Source of the DNA: an uncultured Balneolaceae bacterium
GTDB lineage: Bacteria; Bacteroidota; Rhodothermia; Balneolales; Balneolaceae
Assembly: GCA_913057825.1 (NCBI GenBank)
Contig: CAJXOW010000041.1
Coordinates: 1-32,272, forward strand
Reading direction: 5' to 3'
DNA length: 32,272 bases
Shown here: positions 1 through 7,473 of the stretch, piece after piece
Numbering within the stretch: position 1 is the stretch's first letter
Layout: the number at the start of each line of letters is the position of its first letter
The notes under the pieces: model-generated
Told to the model about the DNA's origin: nothing
Seen by the model: only the letters and a program-made list of their open reading frames with translations
Database searches by the model: none
Translations under genes and position numbers: made by a program

Positions 1-491
1 GGATCGGTTTTACGTATAAAAAACGTATCCTGCATATCGCGGGCCGGGTGATCCGGGGGAAAGTTAAGCGCCGTGAAATTGTGAAAGTCGTCTTCCAATT
101 CGGGTCCATAAGCCACAGAAAATCCCAGTCGAAGAAAAATCTCTTTCATCTCCTCCATAATCTGGGATAATGGATGCAGCGATCCCACCGGCAAGGAGGA
201 AGGTGGGAGGGTCAGGTCGGCTTCTGCTTTCTCGTCGGAAACATCGGGCTGCTCAAGTTCGGTTTTGCGCTCCTCATATTTCTGCTGGGCACGATTTTTA
301 ACCTCATTCATCGATTTACCGACCTCCGCCCGCTGATCTTCAGGTACATCACCAATCTTTTTAAACATAGCCTGCACTTTTCCCTTGCGCGAGAGGAAAG
401 TCAGACGAAACTCTTCCAACGTATCTTTATCCGCTATATCAAATGATTCAATCTCGTCCTTTAGCTTATCGATTTCATCAAATATCGACAT
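1..491 (-). CDS. pheS: Phenylalanyl-tRNA synthetase alpha subunit (partial, C-terminus outside window)
   Basis: Reading leftward from the ATG at 491 gives 163 residues, starting MSIFDEIDKLK, before the window ends. The N-terminal part is a charged helical coiled coil that in this family binds the tRNA. It is followed by the start of the class II catalytic domain, with LPVGSLHPLSQ and the highly conserved HPARDMQDTFF segment. PheS pairs with PheT to charge tRNA-Phe in the cytoplasm; pheT would lie further left. The gene follows thrS-infC-rpmI-rplT on the same strand, the conserved bacterial order, but a terminator and 351 bp separate it from rplT, so it probably has its own promoter. Identity is secure; the right end is a clear ATG. 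Confidence 0.96.
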   Translation of the reverse strand, partial: MSIFDEIDKLKDEIESFDIADKDTLEEFRLTFLSRKGKVQAMFKKIGDVPEDQRAEVGKSMNEVKNRAQQKYEERKTELEQPDVSDEKAEADLTLPPSSLPVGSLHPLSQIMEEMKEIFLRLGFSVAYGPELEDDFHNFTALNFPPDHPARDMQDTFFIRKTD

Positions 492-526
492 GTGAATACC
501 GGCAATAATTAGTGGTTGGGATTAAG

Positions 527-738
527 TGGCTCCAAGCTCCATGCTCCACGTGTTCTTCATTTCGATCTTCCATACTTTTTAAAATGAATATCTTCCAGAA
601 ATGAATATACAAAACAATTGAAAAGCTAAAATCAAAATAAATGATAAGAAAAACCTATTTACAGCAACAAGTTAATATGCATGGCAGTTGAAGAATAGAT
701 CTATGAAGTTTTTCCGTGGAGCCTGGAGCTTGGAGCTT
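527..738. repeat. Inverted pair of 7-bp-unit arrays (GGAGC type)
   Basis: The left arm at 527-550 and the right arm at 715-738 are inverted copies, matching at 21 of the first 22 bases. Each arm is built from 7-base units of the form NNGGAGC on one strand and NNGCTCC on the other, so the arm is itself a short tandem array. The 164 bp between the arms is AT-rich and carries no gene. The element fills the gap between the pheS start and the rplT terminator. A second element with the same design but different unit sequence lies at 27354-27497. Its role is unknown; a REP-like dispersed repeat is the best guess. Confidence 0.7.
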
Positions 739-769
739 ATGCCAGCCCGCCGCTGGCGGGCTGGCATAA
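737..769. repeat. Perfect 15-bp palindrome with 3-base loop
   Basis: Bases 737-751 pair perfectly with 755-769 around the loop GCT, and the stem core is GCCAGCCCGCC. It directly abuts the right heptamer arm and lies just beyond the rplT terminator. No T-run follows on either strand, so it is not a canonical terminator. Its high GC in an AT-rich spacer suggests a REP-type dispersed palindrome. Confidence 0.75.
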
Positions 770-775
770 ATACTC

Positions 776-807
776 AAAAAGCCGGCAACCCAAAAGGAAT
801 TGCCGGC
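776..807 (-). terminator. Rho-independent terminator of the rpmI-rplT transcript
   Basis: On the minus strand an 8-bp perfect stem, GCCGGCAA with TTGCCGGC (800-807 and 781-788), has an 11-base loop and is followed by TTTTT (complement of 776-780). It lies 36 bp past the rplT stop, so it ends the translation operon before pheS. Confidence 0.85.
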
Positions 808-842
808 TTATGATTCAATAGCTTGCTACTAAATAAGGGAGA

Positions 843-1190
843 TCAGGCCGTTGCTTCCTCGACGATCGAAGTAAAGGCTTCAGGATCGTTTATAGCAAGA
901 TCGGCCAGAACTTTACGATTGATTTGAATATCACTCTTCCGCAGCGCCCCTACCAGTTTAGAGTATGTGGTTCCGTTCTGACGTGCGGCGGCATTTATCC
1001 GGGTAATCCACAGCCTGCGGAACTCACGCTTGCGTACTTTCCGGTCGCGGTACTGATACTGCAGACCTCTTTCGACCGATTGCTTGGCGATGCGATATAC
1101 GTTTTTGCGCTTACCCCAGTAGCCTTTCGCCTGCTTGAGAATCTTGCGGCGGCGGCGACGGGAAGCCACTTTATTGCGTGATCGTGGCAT
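843..1190 (-). CDS. rplT: 50S ribosomal protein L20
   Basis: This 115-residue protein, about the usual L20 length, starts [16 protein letters not shown]. It has the very basic, arginine-rich N-terminal extension that threads into 23S rRNA, then the compact helical domain ([16 protein letters not shown]). L20 is an early assembly protein of the large subunit and, in well-studied bacteria, also represses its own operon by binding the rpmI leader. It sits 62 bp after rpmI on the same strand and is followed by a rho-independent terminator, so rpmI-rplT is one transcript. Confidence 0.98.
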   Translation of the reverse strand: MPRSRNKVASRRRRRKILKQAKGYWGKRKNVYRIAKQSVERGLQYQYRDRKVRKREFRRLWITRINAAARQNGTTYSKLVGALRKSDIQINRKVLADLAINDPEAFTSIVEEATA

Positions 1191-1252
1191 TTTTCAAATA
1201 ATGGTTTTCTGATTATGGTTCTAATGATGCAACTCGCAAGAAATAGTGCCGG

Positions 1253-1450
1253 TTATTTGTAGGGCAACATCTGTTGGACAGATTTCCTGCTCGTCTTGTC
1301 AACTATTTTGTCCTTGCGTAAATGACGCTTACGCTTTGGAGACTTTTTGGTAAGAAGATGTCCCCGGCTGGTTTTCTTATGCTTATATTTACCGGTACCG
1401 GTCTTCTTAAAACGTTTCTTGGCTCCACTATTGGATTTCATCTTGGGCAT
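1253..1450 (-). CDS. rpmI: 50S ribosomal protein L35
   Basis: The product is a 65-residue basic protein starting [18 protein letters not shown], with the [17 protein letters not shown] middle typical of L35. The frame stays open upstream to 1513, but the ATG at 1450 is chosen because the family begins MPKMK and because a strong AGGAGG ribosome binding site lies about 9 bases before it. That is one of the few strong Shine-Dalgarno sites in this window. L35 is a small structural protein of the large subunit. It is co-transcribed with rplT downstream and lies 167 bp after infC. Confidence 0.97.
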   Translation of the reverse strand: MPKMKSNSGAKKRFKKTGTGKYKHKKTSRGHLLTKKSPKRKRHLRKDKIVDKTSRKSVQQMLPYK

Positions 1451-1523
1451 AAAATATACCTCCTTTGTAAATATACTTTGTTCGAAAGACCTCGAAGATA
1501 TGAATTGCTGCACAGGTATTCAA

Positions 1524-1554
1524 CCCCTTTCCCATACTATTGGCAGGAAAGGGG
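1524..1554 (-). promoter_or_regulatory. Hairpin in the rpmI-rplT leader, candidate L20 autoregulatory element
   Basis: Bases 1524-1532 and 1546-1554 form a perfect 9-bp stem (CCCCTTTCC with GGAAAGGGG) around a 13-base loop. It lies about 75-105 nt upstream of the rpmI ATG in the 167-nt infC-rpmI gap. Read on the minus strand no U-run follows, so it is not a terminator of infC. Leader RNA structures upstream of rpmI are the known target of L20 repression in other bacteria. That this one is such a target is inferred from position and structure only. Confidence 0.4.
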
Positions 1555-1617
1555 ATTTTTAAAAGTCCTGTTCGCAGTTAACTGAAAACGTATCGCAACG
1601 AGCAATGAGCCCGGGGC

Positions 1618-2136
1618 TCAGTTATTTTTCTTCTCGGGAGAGATAATCATAATCATGCGGCGACCTTCCATCTTGGGCTTGGACTCAATTTTACCAACGT
1701 CATCCAGGTCATCCGCCAGGTTGTATAACAGTTCTTCCCCTTTTTCAGTATAAAGCATATCCCGACCGCGGAACTGGACAGTGGCTTTGACCTTGTTGCC
1801 GTCTTCTAGAAATTCGCGTGCGTGACGGGTTTTAAACTCAAGATCGTGGTCGTCGGTGTGCGGACGAAACCGCAGTTCCTTCAACTCCACGATATTTTGC
1901 TTCTTTTTCTGTTCTTTCTCTTTCTTCTTCTTTTCATACATATATTTGCCGAAGTCATACACTTTGCAAACCGGCGGATCTGCATCAGGAGCCACTTCGA
2001 CAAGATCCATCTCATGCTCAAAGGCAATGTCGATCGCCGTTTCAATGTCGACGATGTCATGACTCTCATCGGGTTTTATCACCCGAACTTTTTCGTGATC
2101 AATTTCTTCGTTAACTCTGGGTTTGTCTTCTGCCAC
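1618..2136 (-). CDS. infC: Translation initiation factor IF-3
   Basis: This 172-residue protein has both IF3 domains. The N-domain carries RVNEEIDHEKVRVI and DLVEVAPDADPPVCKVYDFGKYMYE; a lysine- and glutamate-rich linker (KKKKEKEQKKK) joins it to the C-domain, which has ELRFRPHTDDHDLEFK and the MEGRRMIMI end. IF3 binds the 30S subunit, keeps it apart from 50S and proofreads the start codon. The start taken here is a GTG at 2136. No in-frame ATG or Shine-Dalgarno lies nearby, but in-frame ATC and ATA triplets do, and infC is known elsewhere for non-canonical AUU or AUC starts used in autoregulation. The true start could therefore be slightly further upstream. It follows thrS by 61 bp. Confidence 0.96.
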   Translation of the reverse strand: MAEDKPRVNEEIDHEKVRVIKPDESHDIVDIETAIDIAFEHEMDLVEVAPDADPPVCKVYDFGKYMYEKKKKEKEQKKKQNIVELKELRFRPHTDDHDLEFKTRHAREFLEDGNKVKATVQFRGRDMLYTEKGEELLYNLADDLDDVGKIESKPKMEGRRMIMIISPEKKNN

Positions 2137-2197
2137 GTTGTAGGATTGGGTTTTATTGCTATTGATTATAGTGATGTTACTTATTTACGTATAAAAA

Positions 2198-4168
2198 TCA
2201 GGATTGTTTCCCTGCAGTTTCAAATTCAGGCAATGTTTTGTTCCTGATCTCTTCCAGGATGCGATGTTCAAAATCGGTATAATCGAAGGTTCCGATGTCG
2301 CCTTCCTGGTGTCGGCGGACCGAAACGGTACCTTCGGATGCTTCGTCTCCACCTACTATTAACATATATGGGATCTTGCTCGTTTCAGCATCCCGTATTT
2401 TAGCACCAATTTGTTCGCTGCGAAGGTCGGTCTCAACTCGAATGCCTTGATCGCGAAGCGCATGGGCGCATTTTTCTGCATAATCGTTATAGTCGTCGGA
2501 AACGGCAATCACCTTGACTTGCACAGGAGCCAGCCAAACCGGGAAATTGCCGGCAAAATGCTCAATTAATATACTCATAAATCGTTCGAGAGACCCAAAC
2601 GGAGCCCGGTGAATAATCACGGGTCGGTGCCGGTCATTATCGGCACCGACATAGGTCAAGTCAAATCGCTCCGGCATGACGTAGTCAACCTGAACGGTCC
2701 CCAGCTGCCATTTTCTTCCAATGGCATCCTTGATTATAAAGTCGATCTTGGGACCGTAAAAACTGGCTTCTCCATACGCTACATGATAGGAAAGGTTCTC
2801 TTCTTCGGCCACTTCTTGAATTTCTTGTTCAGCCCGATCCCAGTATTCGGTATTTCCACCGAATTTTTCTTCGTTTTCATCCCGAAACGACAGTCGAATG
2901 TCCACGGGCATGTCAAATATCTTGAACACATGCTGGGTCAAATCCAGGCAATCCTTGATCTCCTGCTTTAATTGATCCTGCGTGCAGTATATATGGGCAT
3001 CATCCTGGGTAAAACCACGGACACGTGAGAGCCCATTGAGTTCGCCGGATTGCTCATACCGGTATACACTGCCGAATTCAGCCAATCGCAAGGGCAATTC
3101 CCGATAACTGCGCAATTCATGGTCGTATATTCGATGGTGATGCGGGCAGTTCATCGGTTTCAACAAATATTTCTGGTCTTCAACCTCCATCGGCGAAAAT
3201 TGAGAATCCTGGTAATACGGGTAATGCCCGGAGGTTTTATACAACTTTATGTTCCCGATGTGCGGGGTAATTACCTCCTGGTAATCTCTTTTTTTCAATT
3301 CATCCCGCATAAATTCTTCAAGCGTTCGCCGCATGACGGTTCCCTTTGGCAACCATATCGGAAGCCCGCTGCCAACCATCTCGGAGTCGATCATATAGAT
3401 GCCAAGCTGGGGCCCCAGTTTTTTGTGATCCCGCCGTTCGGCTTCTTTACGTTGTTCTATGTACTCTTCCAACAGTTTCTGTTTCGGGAATGAAATCCCG
3501 TAGATACGGGTCAGCTGCTTGCTGGTTTCATCCCCGCGCCAGTATGCGCCGGCCAGGTTGGTTAGCTTGATGGCTTTGACGCGACCGGTGTCCGGAATGT
3601 GCGGACCCCGGCAGAGATCGGTAAAGTGTCCCTGGTTGTAAAAGGTGATCTCTTCATCCTGGTCAAAATCCTCGATTAAATCGATCTTGTACTCATTGCC
3701 GACTTCGCGGTAGTAATTGAGGGCTTCTTGCCGGGTTGAGTGCGCTTTCTTGAATTCCGACTTCTTGCGGGCCATCTCCAAGCATTTTTCCTCGATCTCC
3801 TCAAGTTCTTCCTGCCCGATCTGTTTATCCCCGAAGTCGATATCGTAATAGAAACCTTCGTCGATCGGCGGACCGATTCCAAACTTGGCGTCTGGATACA
3901 GCTCTTCAACCGCCTCGGCCAGTATGTGGGCCGACGAGTGCCAGAACGTATATTTGCCGTCATCGCTGTCCCAGGTGTTAATCTGAATCTTCCCGTCTTT
4001 TTCGAGAGGGTGATCCAGGTCGTATATCTCCCCGTCAAGGGTAATGCTCAATGCCTCGCGGGCTAACCCTTTGGAGATCGACTCGGCAATTTCGTAACCG
4101 GTTGTTCCGGATTCATACTGCTTTTCGGATCCGTCCGGGAATTCAATGATAATCGTATCTTCAGCCAT
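2198..4168 (-). CDS. thrS: Threonyl-tRNA synthetase
   Basis: This is a full-length 656-residue ThrRS. Domains in order: TGS (about 1-65); the N2 editing domain with HSSAH (77-81) and CRGPH (C186, H190), which removes mischarged serine; the class II catalytic core (about 255-540) with zinc ligands C341, H392 and H520 and motif 2 around RYEQSG; and the C-terminal anticodon-binding domain starting near PVWLAPVQVKVI. It charges tRNA-Thr in the cytoplasm. It is the first gene of the thrS-infC-rpmI-rplT block and starts at an ATG. No T-box or operator-like leader is visible in the 232 bp upstream. Confidence 0.99.
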   Translation of the reverse strand: MAEDTIIIEFPDGSEKQYESGTTGYEIAESISKGLAREALSITLDGEIYDLDHPLEKDGKIQINTWDSDDGKYTFWHSSAHILAEAVEELYPDAKFGIGPPIDEGFYYDIDFGDKQIGQEELEEIEEKCLEMARKKSEFKKAHSTRQEALNYYREVGNEYKIDLIEDFDQDEEITFYNQGHFTDLCRGPHIPDTGRVKAIKLTNLAGAYWRGDETSKQLTRIYGISFPKQKLLEEYIEQRKEAERRDHKKLGPQLGIYMIDSEMVGSGLPIWLPKGTVMRRTLEEFMRDELKKRDYQEVITPHIGNIKLYKTSGHYPYYQDSQFSPMEVEDQKYLLKPMNCPHHHRIYDHELRSYRELPLRLAEFGSVYRYEQSGELNGLSRVRGFTQDDAHIYCTQDQLKQEIKDCLDLTQHVFKIFDMPVDIRLSFRDENEEKFGGNTEYWDRAEQEIQEVAEEENLSYHVAYGEASFYGPKIDFIIKDAIGRKWQLGTVQVDYVMPERFDLTYVGADNDRHRPVIIHRAPFGSLERFMSILIEHFAGNFPVWLAPVQVKVIAVSDDYNDYAEKCAHALRDQGIRVETDLRSEQIGAKIRDAETSKIPYMLIVGGDEASEGTVSVRRHQEGDIGTFDYTDFEHRILEEIRNKTLPEFETAGKQS

Positions 4169-4217
4169 TCGAGCTAATCAAATATTTGTAGTTAAAATTG
4201 TACTCTTCTAATTTAAC

Positions 4218-4225
4218 CAAAGGTA
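4218..4225 (-). promoter_or_regulatory. Possible -7 element of the thrS promoter
   Basis: On the minus strand TACCTTTG lies about 50 bases before the thrS ATG and matches the Bacteroidota TAnnTTTG consensus exactly. A matching TTG at the -33 position is not evident, so this is a single-element match in AT-rich DNA. Confidence 0.35.
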
Positions 4226-4400
4226 ATGGTATAATTAATAACGAAATCATTCGCATAGGCCCTTTAAAGAACAGGCTGCATATGAAAAACGATAAACTGA
4301 CAAATTTATCTTATCATAACACATAAAGAACAATAAAATATGCAATCTCAAGATTTTAAACAGTTTTTATATGTTTTAAGTCTTGAAAAGCGCGTCAACC

Positions 4401-5426
4401 ATGTCTAAAATTAGTGATTTGAACGAAAAAGAGATCATCGAAAAGTATTTTAATCGCAGTAAAAATCTGCCCGATCAATGCCGCGGAATAGGGGATGATT
4501 GTGCAGCGTATAAATCGGATCCTGCGTCAGCAGAATGGCAGCTGGTGACGACCGATGCCCTGGTGGAAGGCACGCATTTTATAATGGATCGAATTGATCC
4601 CGGGGATTTGGGATATAAGTCGATAGCGGTTAATCTTTCCGATATTGCAGCTATGGGAGGGACGCCGACGGGAGCCTACATTTCCGTCGCCTTGCCGGAT
4701 GAATTGCGTACGGGATGGATGGACAAGTTTTCAGATGGGATATTTGAAGTCTGTGACCGGTGGCAGATACCGGTGCTCGGGGGGGATACGATCGTAAGTT
4801 CCCATAAATTTTATATTTCGATGACCATAACCGGCCAGGTTTCGGATGCACGTATTCGATACAGAAAAGGGGCTGAAGAGGGAGATGTTATCTGTGTAAC
4901 CGGTCCGCTGGGCGACTCGGCGGCCGGACTGCGAATAATCCTGGAAGTCGGCAGCGCGATGGACTCGCTCGACCGTACCGTCCGCAAGAGGCTGGTGCAG
5001 AAGCATTATCGTCCGCCGATAAACCTGGATTTGGGCAACTGGCTGGGCGACCGGGACGAAGTTAAAGCCTTGATGGATATTTCGGATGGCATCAGTTCGG
5101 ATTTACCTGAGATGATGAAATACAATTCGTTGGGCGCCAACATTGTAAGGGAGGACATTCCGTTATCGGATGAGATAAAAGTATTTGAAGATCAAACTCC
5201 TTTTTCAGCTTTTTTACTGGCCGAAGACGGGGGAGAGGATTACCACTTGCTGTTGGCGGTCGATGCTTCGGGGGTCGATGCCCTGAAGCGAGACTTCGAG
5301 GCAGCGTTTGGTCGTCCGTTTAATACCATCGGGACGTTTACAGACCAGCATCGGGATCTGCTGATATTCCAGGAAGAGCAGCGAGTGCGGAAAAATCCGG
5401 CGAGTTTTCAGCAATTTGCAGGATAA
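4401..5426 (+). CDS. thiL: Thiamine-monophosphate kinase
   Basis: The 341-residue protein has the AIRS-fold signatures of ThiL: GIGDDCA (about 29-35), the metal- and substrate-binding stretch TTDALVEGTHF, NLSDIAAMGGTP, VLGGDTIVSS and a late MDISDGISSDL. It phosphorylates thiamine monophosphate to the cofactor thiamine diphosphate with ATP in the cytoplasm. The frame opens at a TTG at 4383, but the ATG at 4401 is preferred because MSKISDLNEKEII fits the family start. It is transcribed divergently from thrS. No other thiamine gene is near, and no TPP riboswitch motif is seen in its leader. The stop codon lies one base from the end of a decayed convergent gene. Confidence 0.97.
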   Translation: MSKISDLNEKEIIEKYFNRSKNLPDQCRGIGDDCAAYKSDPASAEWQLVTTDALVEGTHFIMDRIDPGDLGYKSIAVNLSDIAAMGGTPTGAYISVALPDELRTGWMDKFSDGIFEVCDRWQIPVLGGDTIVSSHKFYISMTITGQVSDARIRYRKGAEEGDVICVTGPLGDSAAGLRIILEVGSAMDSLDRTVRKRLVQKHYRPPINLDLGNWLGDRDEVKALMDISDGISSDLPEMMKYNSLGANIVREDIPLSDEIKVFEDQTPFSAFLLAEDGGEDYHLLLAVDASGVDALKRDFEAAFGRPFNTIGTFTDQHRDLLIFQEEQRVRKNPASFQQFAG

Positions 5427-5622
5427 TTACTTTGCAGGGCGGTCCCGAATGATTAGTCGCTCAGGTACGGTCTCGTCGGCGGCACCCAGTTATGGTGCAG
5501 GACAGCTGATGCTTTTCATAGGTCCGGCCCAACGTTTGCTGGAGGCTTGTCACCGAAAGCAGGGAGCCAAAACCGAATATGCCGACTTCGTTCTTGTTTA
5601 GATAAATTTTCGATTGACTCAT
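5427..5622 (-). pseudogene. Remnant of a gamma-glutamylcyclotransferase-like gene with internal deletion
   Basis: An ATG at 5622 opens a 53-residue frame (stop at 5461-5463) that reads NEVGIFGFGSLLSV, then SLQQTLGRTYEKHQL and GCRRRDRT. This matches the N-terminus of the GGCT/ChaC fold, whose first strand and glycine loop read FGFGSLL or YGSNL and which soon has a G-YRR segment. The family is normally 130-200 residues. In a second frame the same strand continues GAADETVPERLIIRDRPAK to a TAA at 5427, just outside the thiL stop. The picture is an N-terminal and a C-terminal stub joined after loss of the middle. The N-terminal match is by eye; the C-terminal stub is inferred from its protein-like composition and position. 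Confidence 0.5.
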
Positions 5623-5938
5623 CCGGGGCATAGAAGAATTAAAATCTTGGTTTTTCTAGTAAACAAGAGAAAAAAAGAAAATTTTTTTGAAAAAATTTGT
5701 AAGGAATTGCGTCGAGGGGGATCTAACCTGTGTTGTTTACTTTAACATCGTAAAATAATTGCTGCTAAAAAATTGCAGTAAAGTGTAACAGTAGACACAC
5801 AAATCAAGAATAAAAATATTGATCGACGTACTTAAAATTATCGAATTCAAGGCAAGAGAGGCCGCTCCGATAAGACGGGGGGATACTCCGTTCTGCGTGG
5901 ATCCAAACCAAAAAAACTCTCAAATACAAAAATTACCA
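5623..5938. other. Gene-free leader region of the DUF4402 gene with a GC-rich island
   Basis: This 316-bp stretch is mostly AT-rich, with long A and T runs near 5680-5700. Near 5852-5912 lies a GC-rich island, with GGCCGCTCC, GACGGGGGG and CTCCG, that could fold into small hairpins, followed by an A-rich track directly before the ATG at 5939. I do not recognise a known riboswitch. No convincing full promoter is seen, although a TTTACTTTAA segment near 5736-5750 is weakly promoter-like. Confidence 0.4.
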
Positions 5939-6460
5939 ATGCAATTTATAAAGAAAACTACACTCTACGCCGCACTTCTACTCGCTTTTATCGGGTTCGG
6001 CCTGTCTCAACAAGCCCATGCCCAGCTGACGGTTCAGGCCACCGGCACCGTTTTGCAGCCACTGCAAATGACCGGAACTGATCTTAATTTCGGCAATAAT
6101 ATATTTCCCGGACTGGATAAAGGAGTCGACCGGACCGAATCCGGTGCCGCCCAGTTTGATATTAGTGGGGAGGCCGGCAAGGAGGTAACGGCAACTTTAA
6201 CGTTGCCCAGTGAGATGTCGGACGGTAGCAACTCAATGTCAATAACATTTGGACCGACTGATGGGGGGCATGCGATGGCTTCTACAGATCAAGCTTCTGC
6301 GACCTCGTTTGACCCAAACAGCCCTTTAACAACTACGCTTGACGCTACTGACGGTAGTTTACATCTCTGGCTCGGCGGAACGGTAAGCCCGTCCTATAAT
6401 CAACCGGCCGGCACGTACCAGGGCGATATTACTTTAGACATAGCATATACCGGTAATTAA
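5939..6460 (+). CDS. Secreted DUF4402-family protein, likely surface-fibre subunit
   Basis: The 173-residue product starts MQFIKKTTLYAALLLAFIG with a clear signal peptide, probably cut after the AHA in QQAHAQ. The frame is open from 5819, but the ATG at 5939 puts the signal peptide at the N-terminus. The mature part begins with alternating hydrophobic residues (LTVQATGTVLQPLQM), then DLNFGN, a beta-rich centre (AQFDISGEAGKEVTATLTLP) and an end like fimbrial and spore-coat-U subunits (AGTYQGDITLDIAY). This fits DUF4402, a small Ig-like secreted domain. It is followed by a hairpin, a PapD-like chaperone and an usher-like porin, which suggests it is the polymerising subunit. Family match is by pattern; the fibre role is inferred from context. 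Confidence 0.75.
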   Translation: MQFIKKTTLYAALLLAFIGFGLSQQAHAQLTVQATGTVLQPLQMTGTDLNFGNNIFPGLDKGVDRTESGAAQFDISGEAGKEVTATLTLPSEMSDGSNSMSITFGPTDGGHAMASTDQASATSFDPNSPLTTTLDATDGSLHLWLGGTVSPSYNQPAGTYQGDITLDIAYTGN

Positions 6461-6485
6461 TCTGTATAGATCTTTGCTATGATCT

Positions 6486-6523
6486 CCGATCCCCGCCGGT
6501 CCATTTTTACCGGCGGGGATCGG
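6486..6523 (+). terminator. Strong hairpin between subunit and chaperone genes (terminator or attenuator)
   Basis: Bases 6486-6500 pair perfectly with 6509-6523 in a 15-bp stem (CCGATCCCCGCCGGT and its complement) with an 8-base loop containing TTTTT. The sequence after the stem, TTATTTA, is T-rich but broken, so termination may be partial. It lies 25 bp after the DUF4402 stop and about 100 bp before the chaperone start, the right place to set a high subunit to assembly-protein ratio. Confidence 0.75.
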
Positions 6524-6625
6524 TTATTTATAGATCATCCCCCGACAGTCAACACGCTTTGCTTCTTTTATCAAGGCCGGGCCTGTGTGCTGTCGATTCA
6601 TCACTTAAAATCACTATTCGTTTAT

Positions 6626-7450
6626 ATGAAAAAGCTATTTACTATTCTTTTTTCTCTAATGTTGGGAATGGTTGCCGACACCCTGGCCCAGGTTCACGTG
6701 GCTCCGCCGGCGGTTTACCTTGATGAATCCCGTACCAGTGGACGCATTGAGGTGTTGAACTCGGGACATCGACCGGCTGAAATAACGATCGACCTCGGAT
6801 ACGGCTATCCTGAGAGCGATTCCAGCGGAAATATACGCATGAAATTGTTTGAGACGATTCCCGAAGACGCCCCGTCGGCGACTGACTGGATTCAGATTTA
6901 TCCCTACCAATTCGAGCTCCAGGCCGGTATGCGGCAAACGGTACGTTTCGCTGTTTTTGCGCCCGACTCCATCGCACCGGGAGAATACTGGTCCCGTCCC
7001 ATAGTGTCGGCTCGCATGATTCCTGAACGTCTGACATCCACGGACGATGAAGTGCAAGCCCGGCTGAATATCGTACAACGATCCATCCTCGCACTGAACT
7101 ATCGTCAAGGCCCGGTTCACACGCAACCGGTAATGGATTCGCTGCAGGTTCGAAAAAAATCCGGGCAGCTTGAAGTGCAAACCTTTCTTAGACGCAAAGG
7201 AAATGCGGCTTGTCTGGGTAATTTGAAAGTATCGGTGGTCAGCCTTCGAGACCGGGAAAATACCCGTATAAAAAGTCGGGAGATTGCGGTTTATCGGCGA
7301 CTGAGTCGGACCATTCGATTTCCTTTACAGGAGTTGACGCCGGGTCCGTATCGCGTGGAAGTTGAGGTGAATGGCAGGCGTGAGGGCCCTCATCCAGACG
7401 CCATTATTCCTTTTAAACCTGTTCGCCGGTCCACGGTAATTTCCTTATAA
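6626..7450 (+). CDS. PapD-like periplasmic chaperone (two Ig-like domains)
   Basis: The product has 274 residues from the ATG at 6626, MKKLFTILFSLMLGMV, with a signal peptide probably cut near LAQ. The N-terminal Ig domain has the chaperone pattern: VAPPAVYLDE, RIEVLNSGHRPAEITI, then WIQIYPYQFELQAGMRQTVRF, like the usual P..F.L.PG..Q.VR run, and APGEYWSRPIVSAR. A second beta domain follows (QLEVQTFLRRKGNAACLG to RVEVEVNGRREG). Such chaperones hold fibre subunits in the periplasm by donating a strand and deliver them to an usher. It lies between a DUF4402 subunit gene and an usher-like gene, 23 bp before the latter. Sequence similarity to classic PapD is distant; fold and context agree. Confidence 0.78.
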   Translation: MKKLFTILFSLMLGMVADTLAQVHVAPPAVYLDESRTSGRIEVLNSGHRPAEITIDLGYGYPESDSSGNIRMKLFETIPEDAPSATDWIQIYPYQFELQAGMRQTVRFAVFAPDSIAPGEYWSRPIVSARMIPERLTSTDDEVQARLNIVQRSILALNYRQGPVHTQPVMDSLQVRKKSGQLEVQTFLRRKGNAACLGNLKVSVVSLRDRENTRIKSREIAVYRRLSRTIRFPLQELTPGPYRVEVEVNGRREGPHPDAIIPFKPVRRSTVISL

Positions 7451-7473
7451 CGGTTTCTAACGCATTGATACCA

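Noticed and set aside
737..769. Second terminator for rplT
   Set aside because: The stem is strong, but there is no T-run on either side, and a canonical terminator lies next to it at 776-807.
4169..4400. Riboswitch or T-box between thrS and thiL
   Set aside because: No TPP-type CTGAGA motif and no T-box or specifier structure could be recognised; the region is AT-rich and featureless apart from one promoter-like element.
5416..5601. Plus-strand frame of 61 codons after thiL
   Set aside because: It starts at a TTG inside thiL, has no recognisable features, and the opposite strand carries a protein-like GGCT remnant that explains the open frame.
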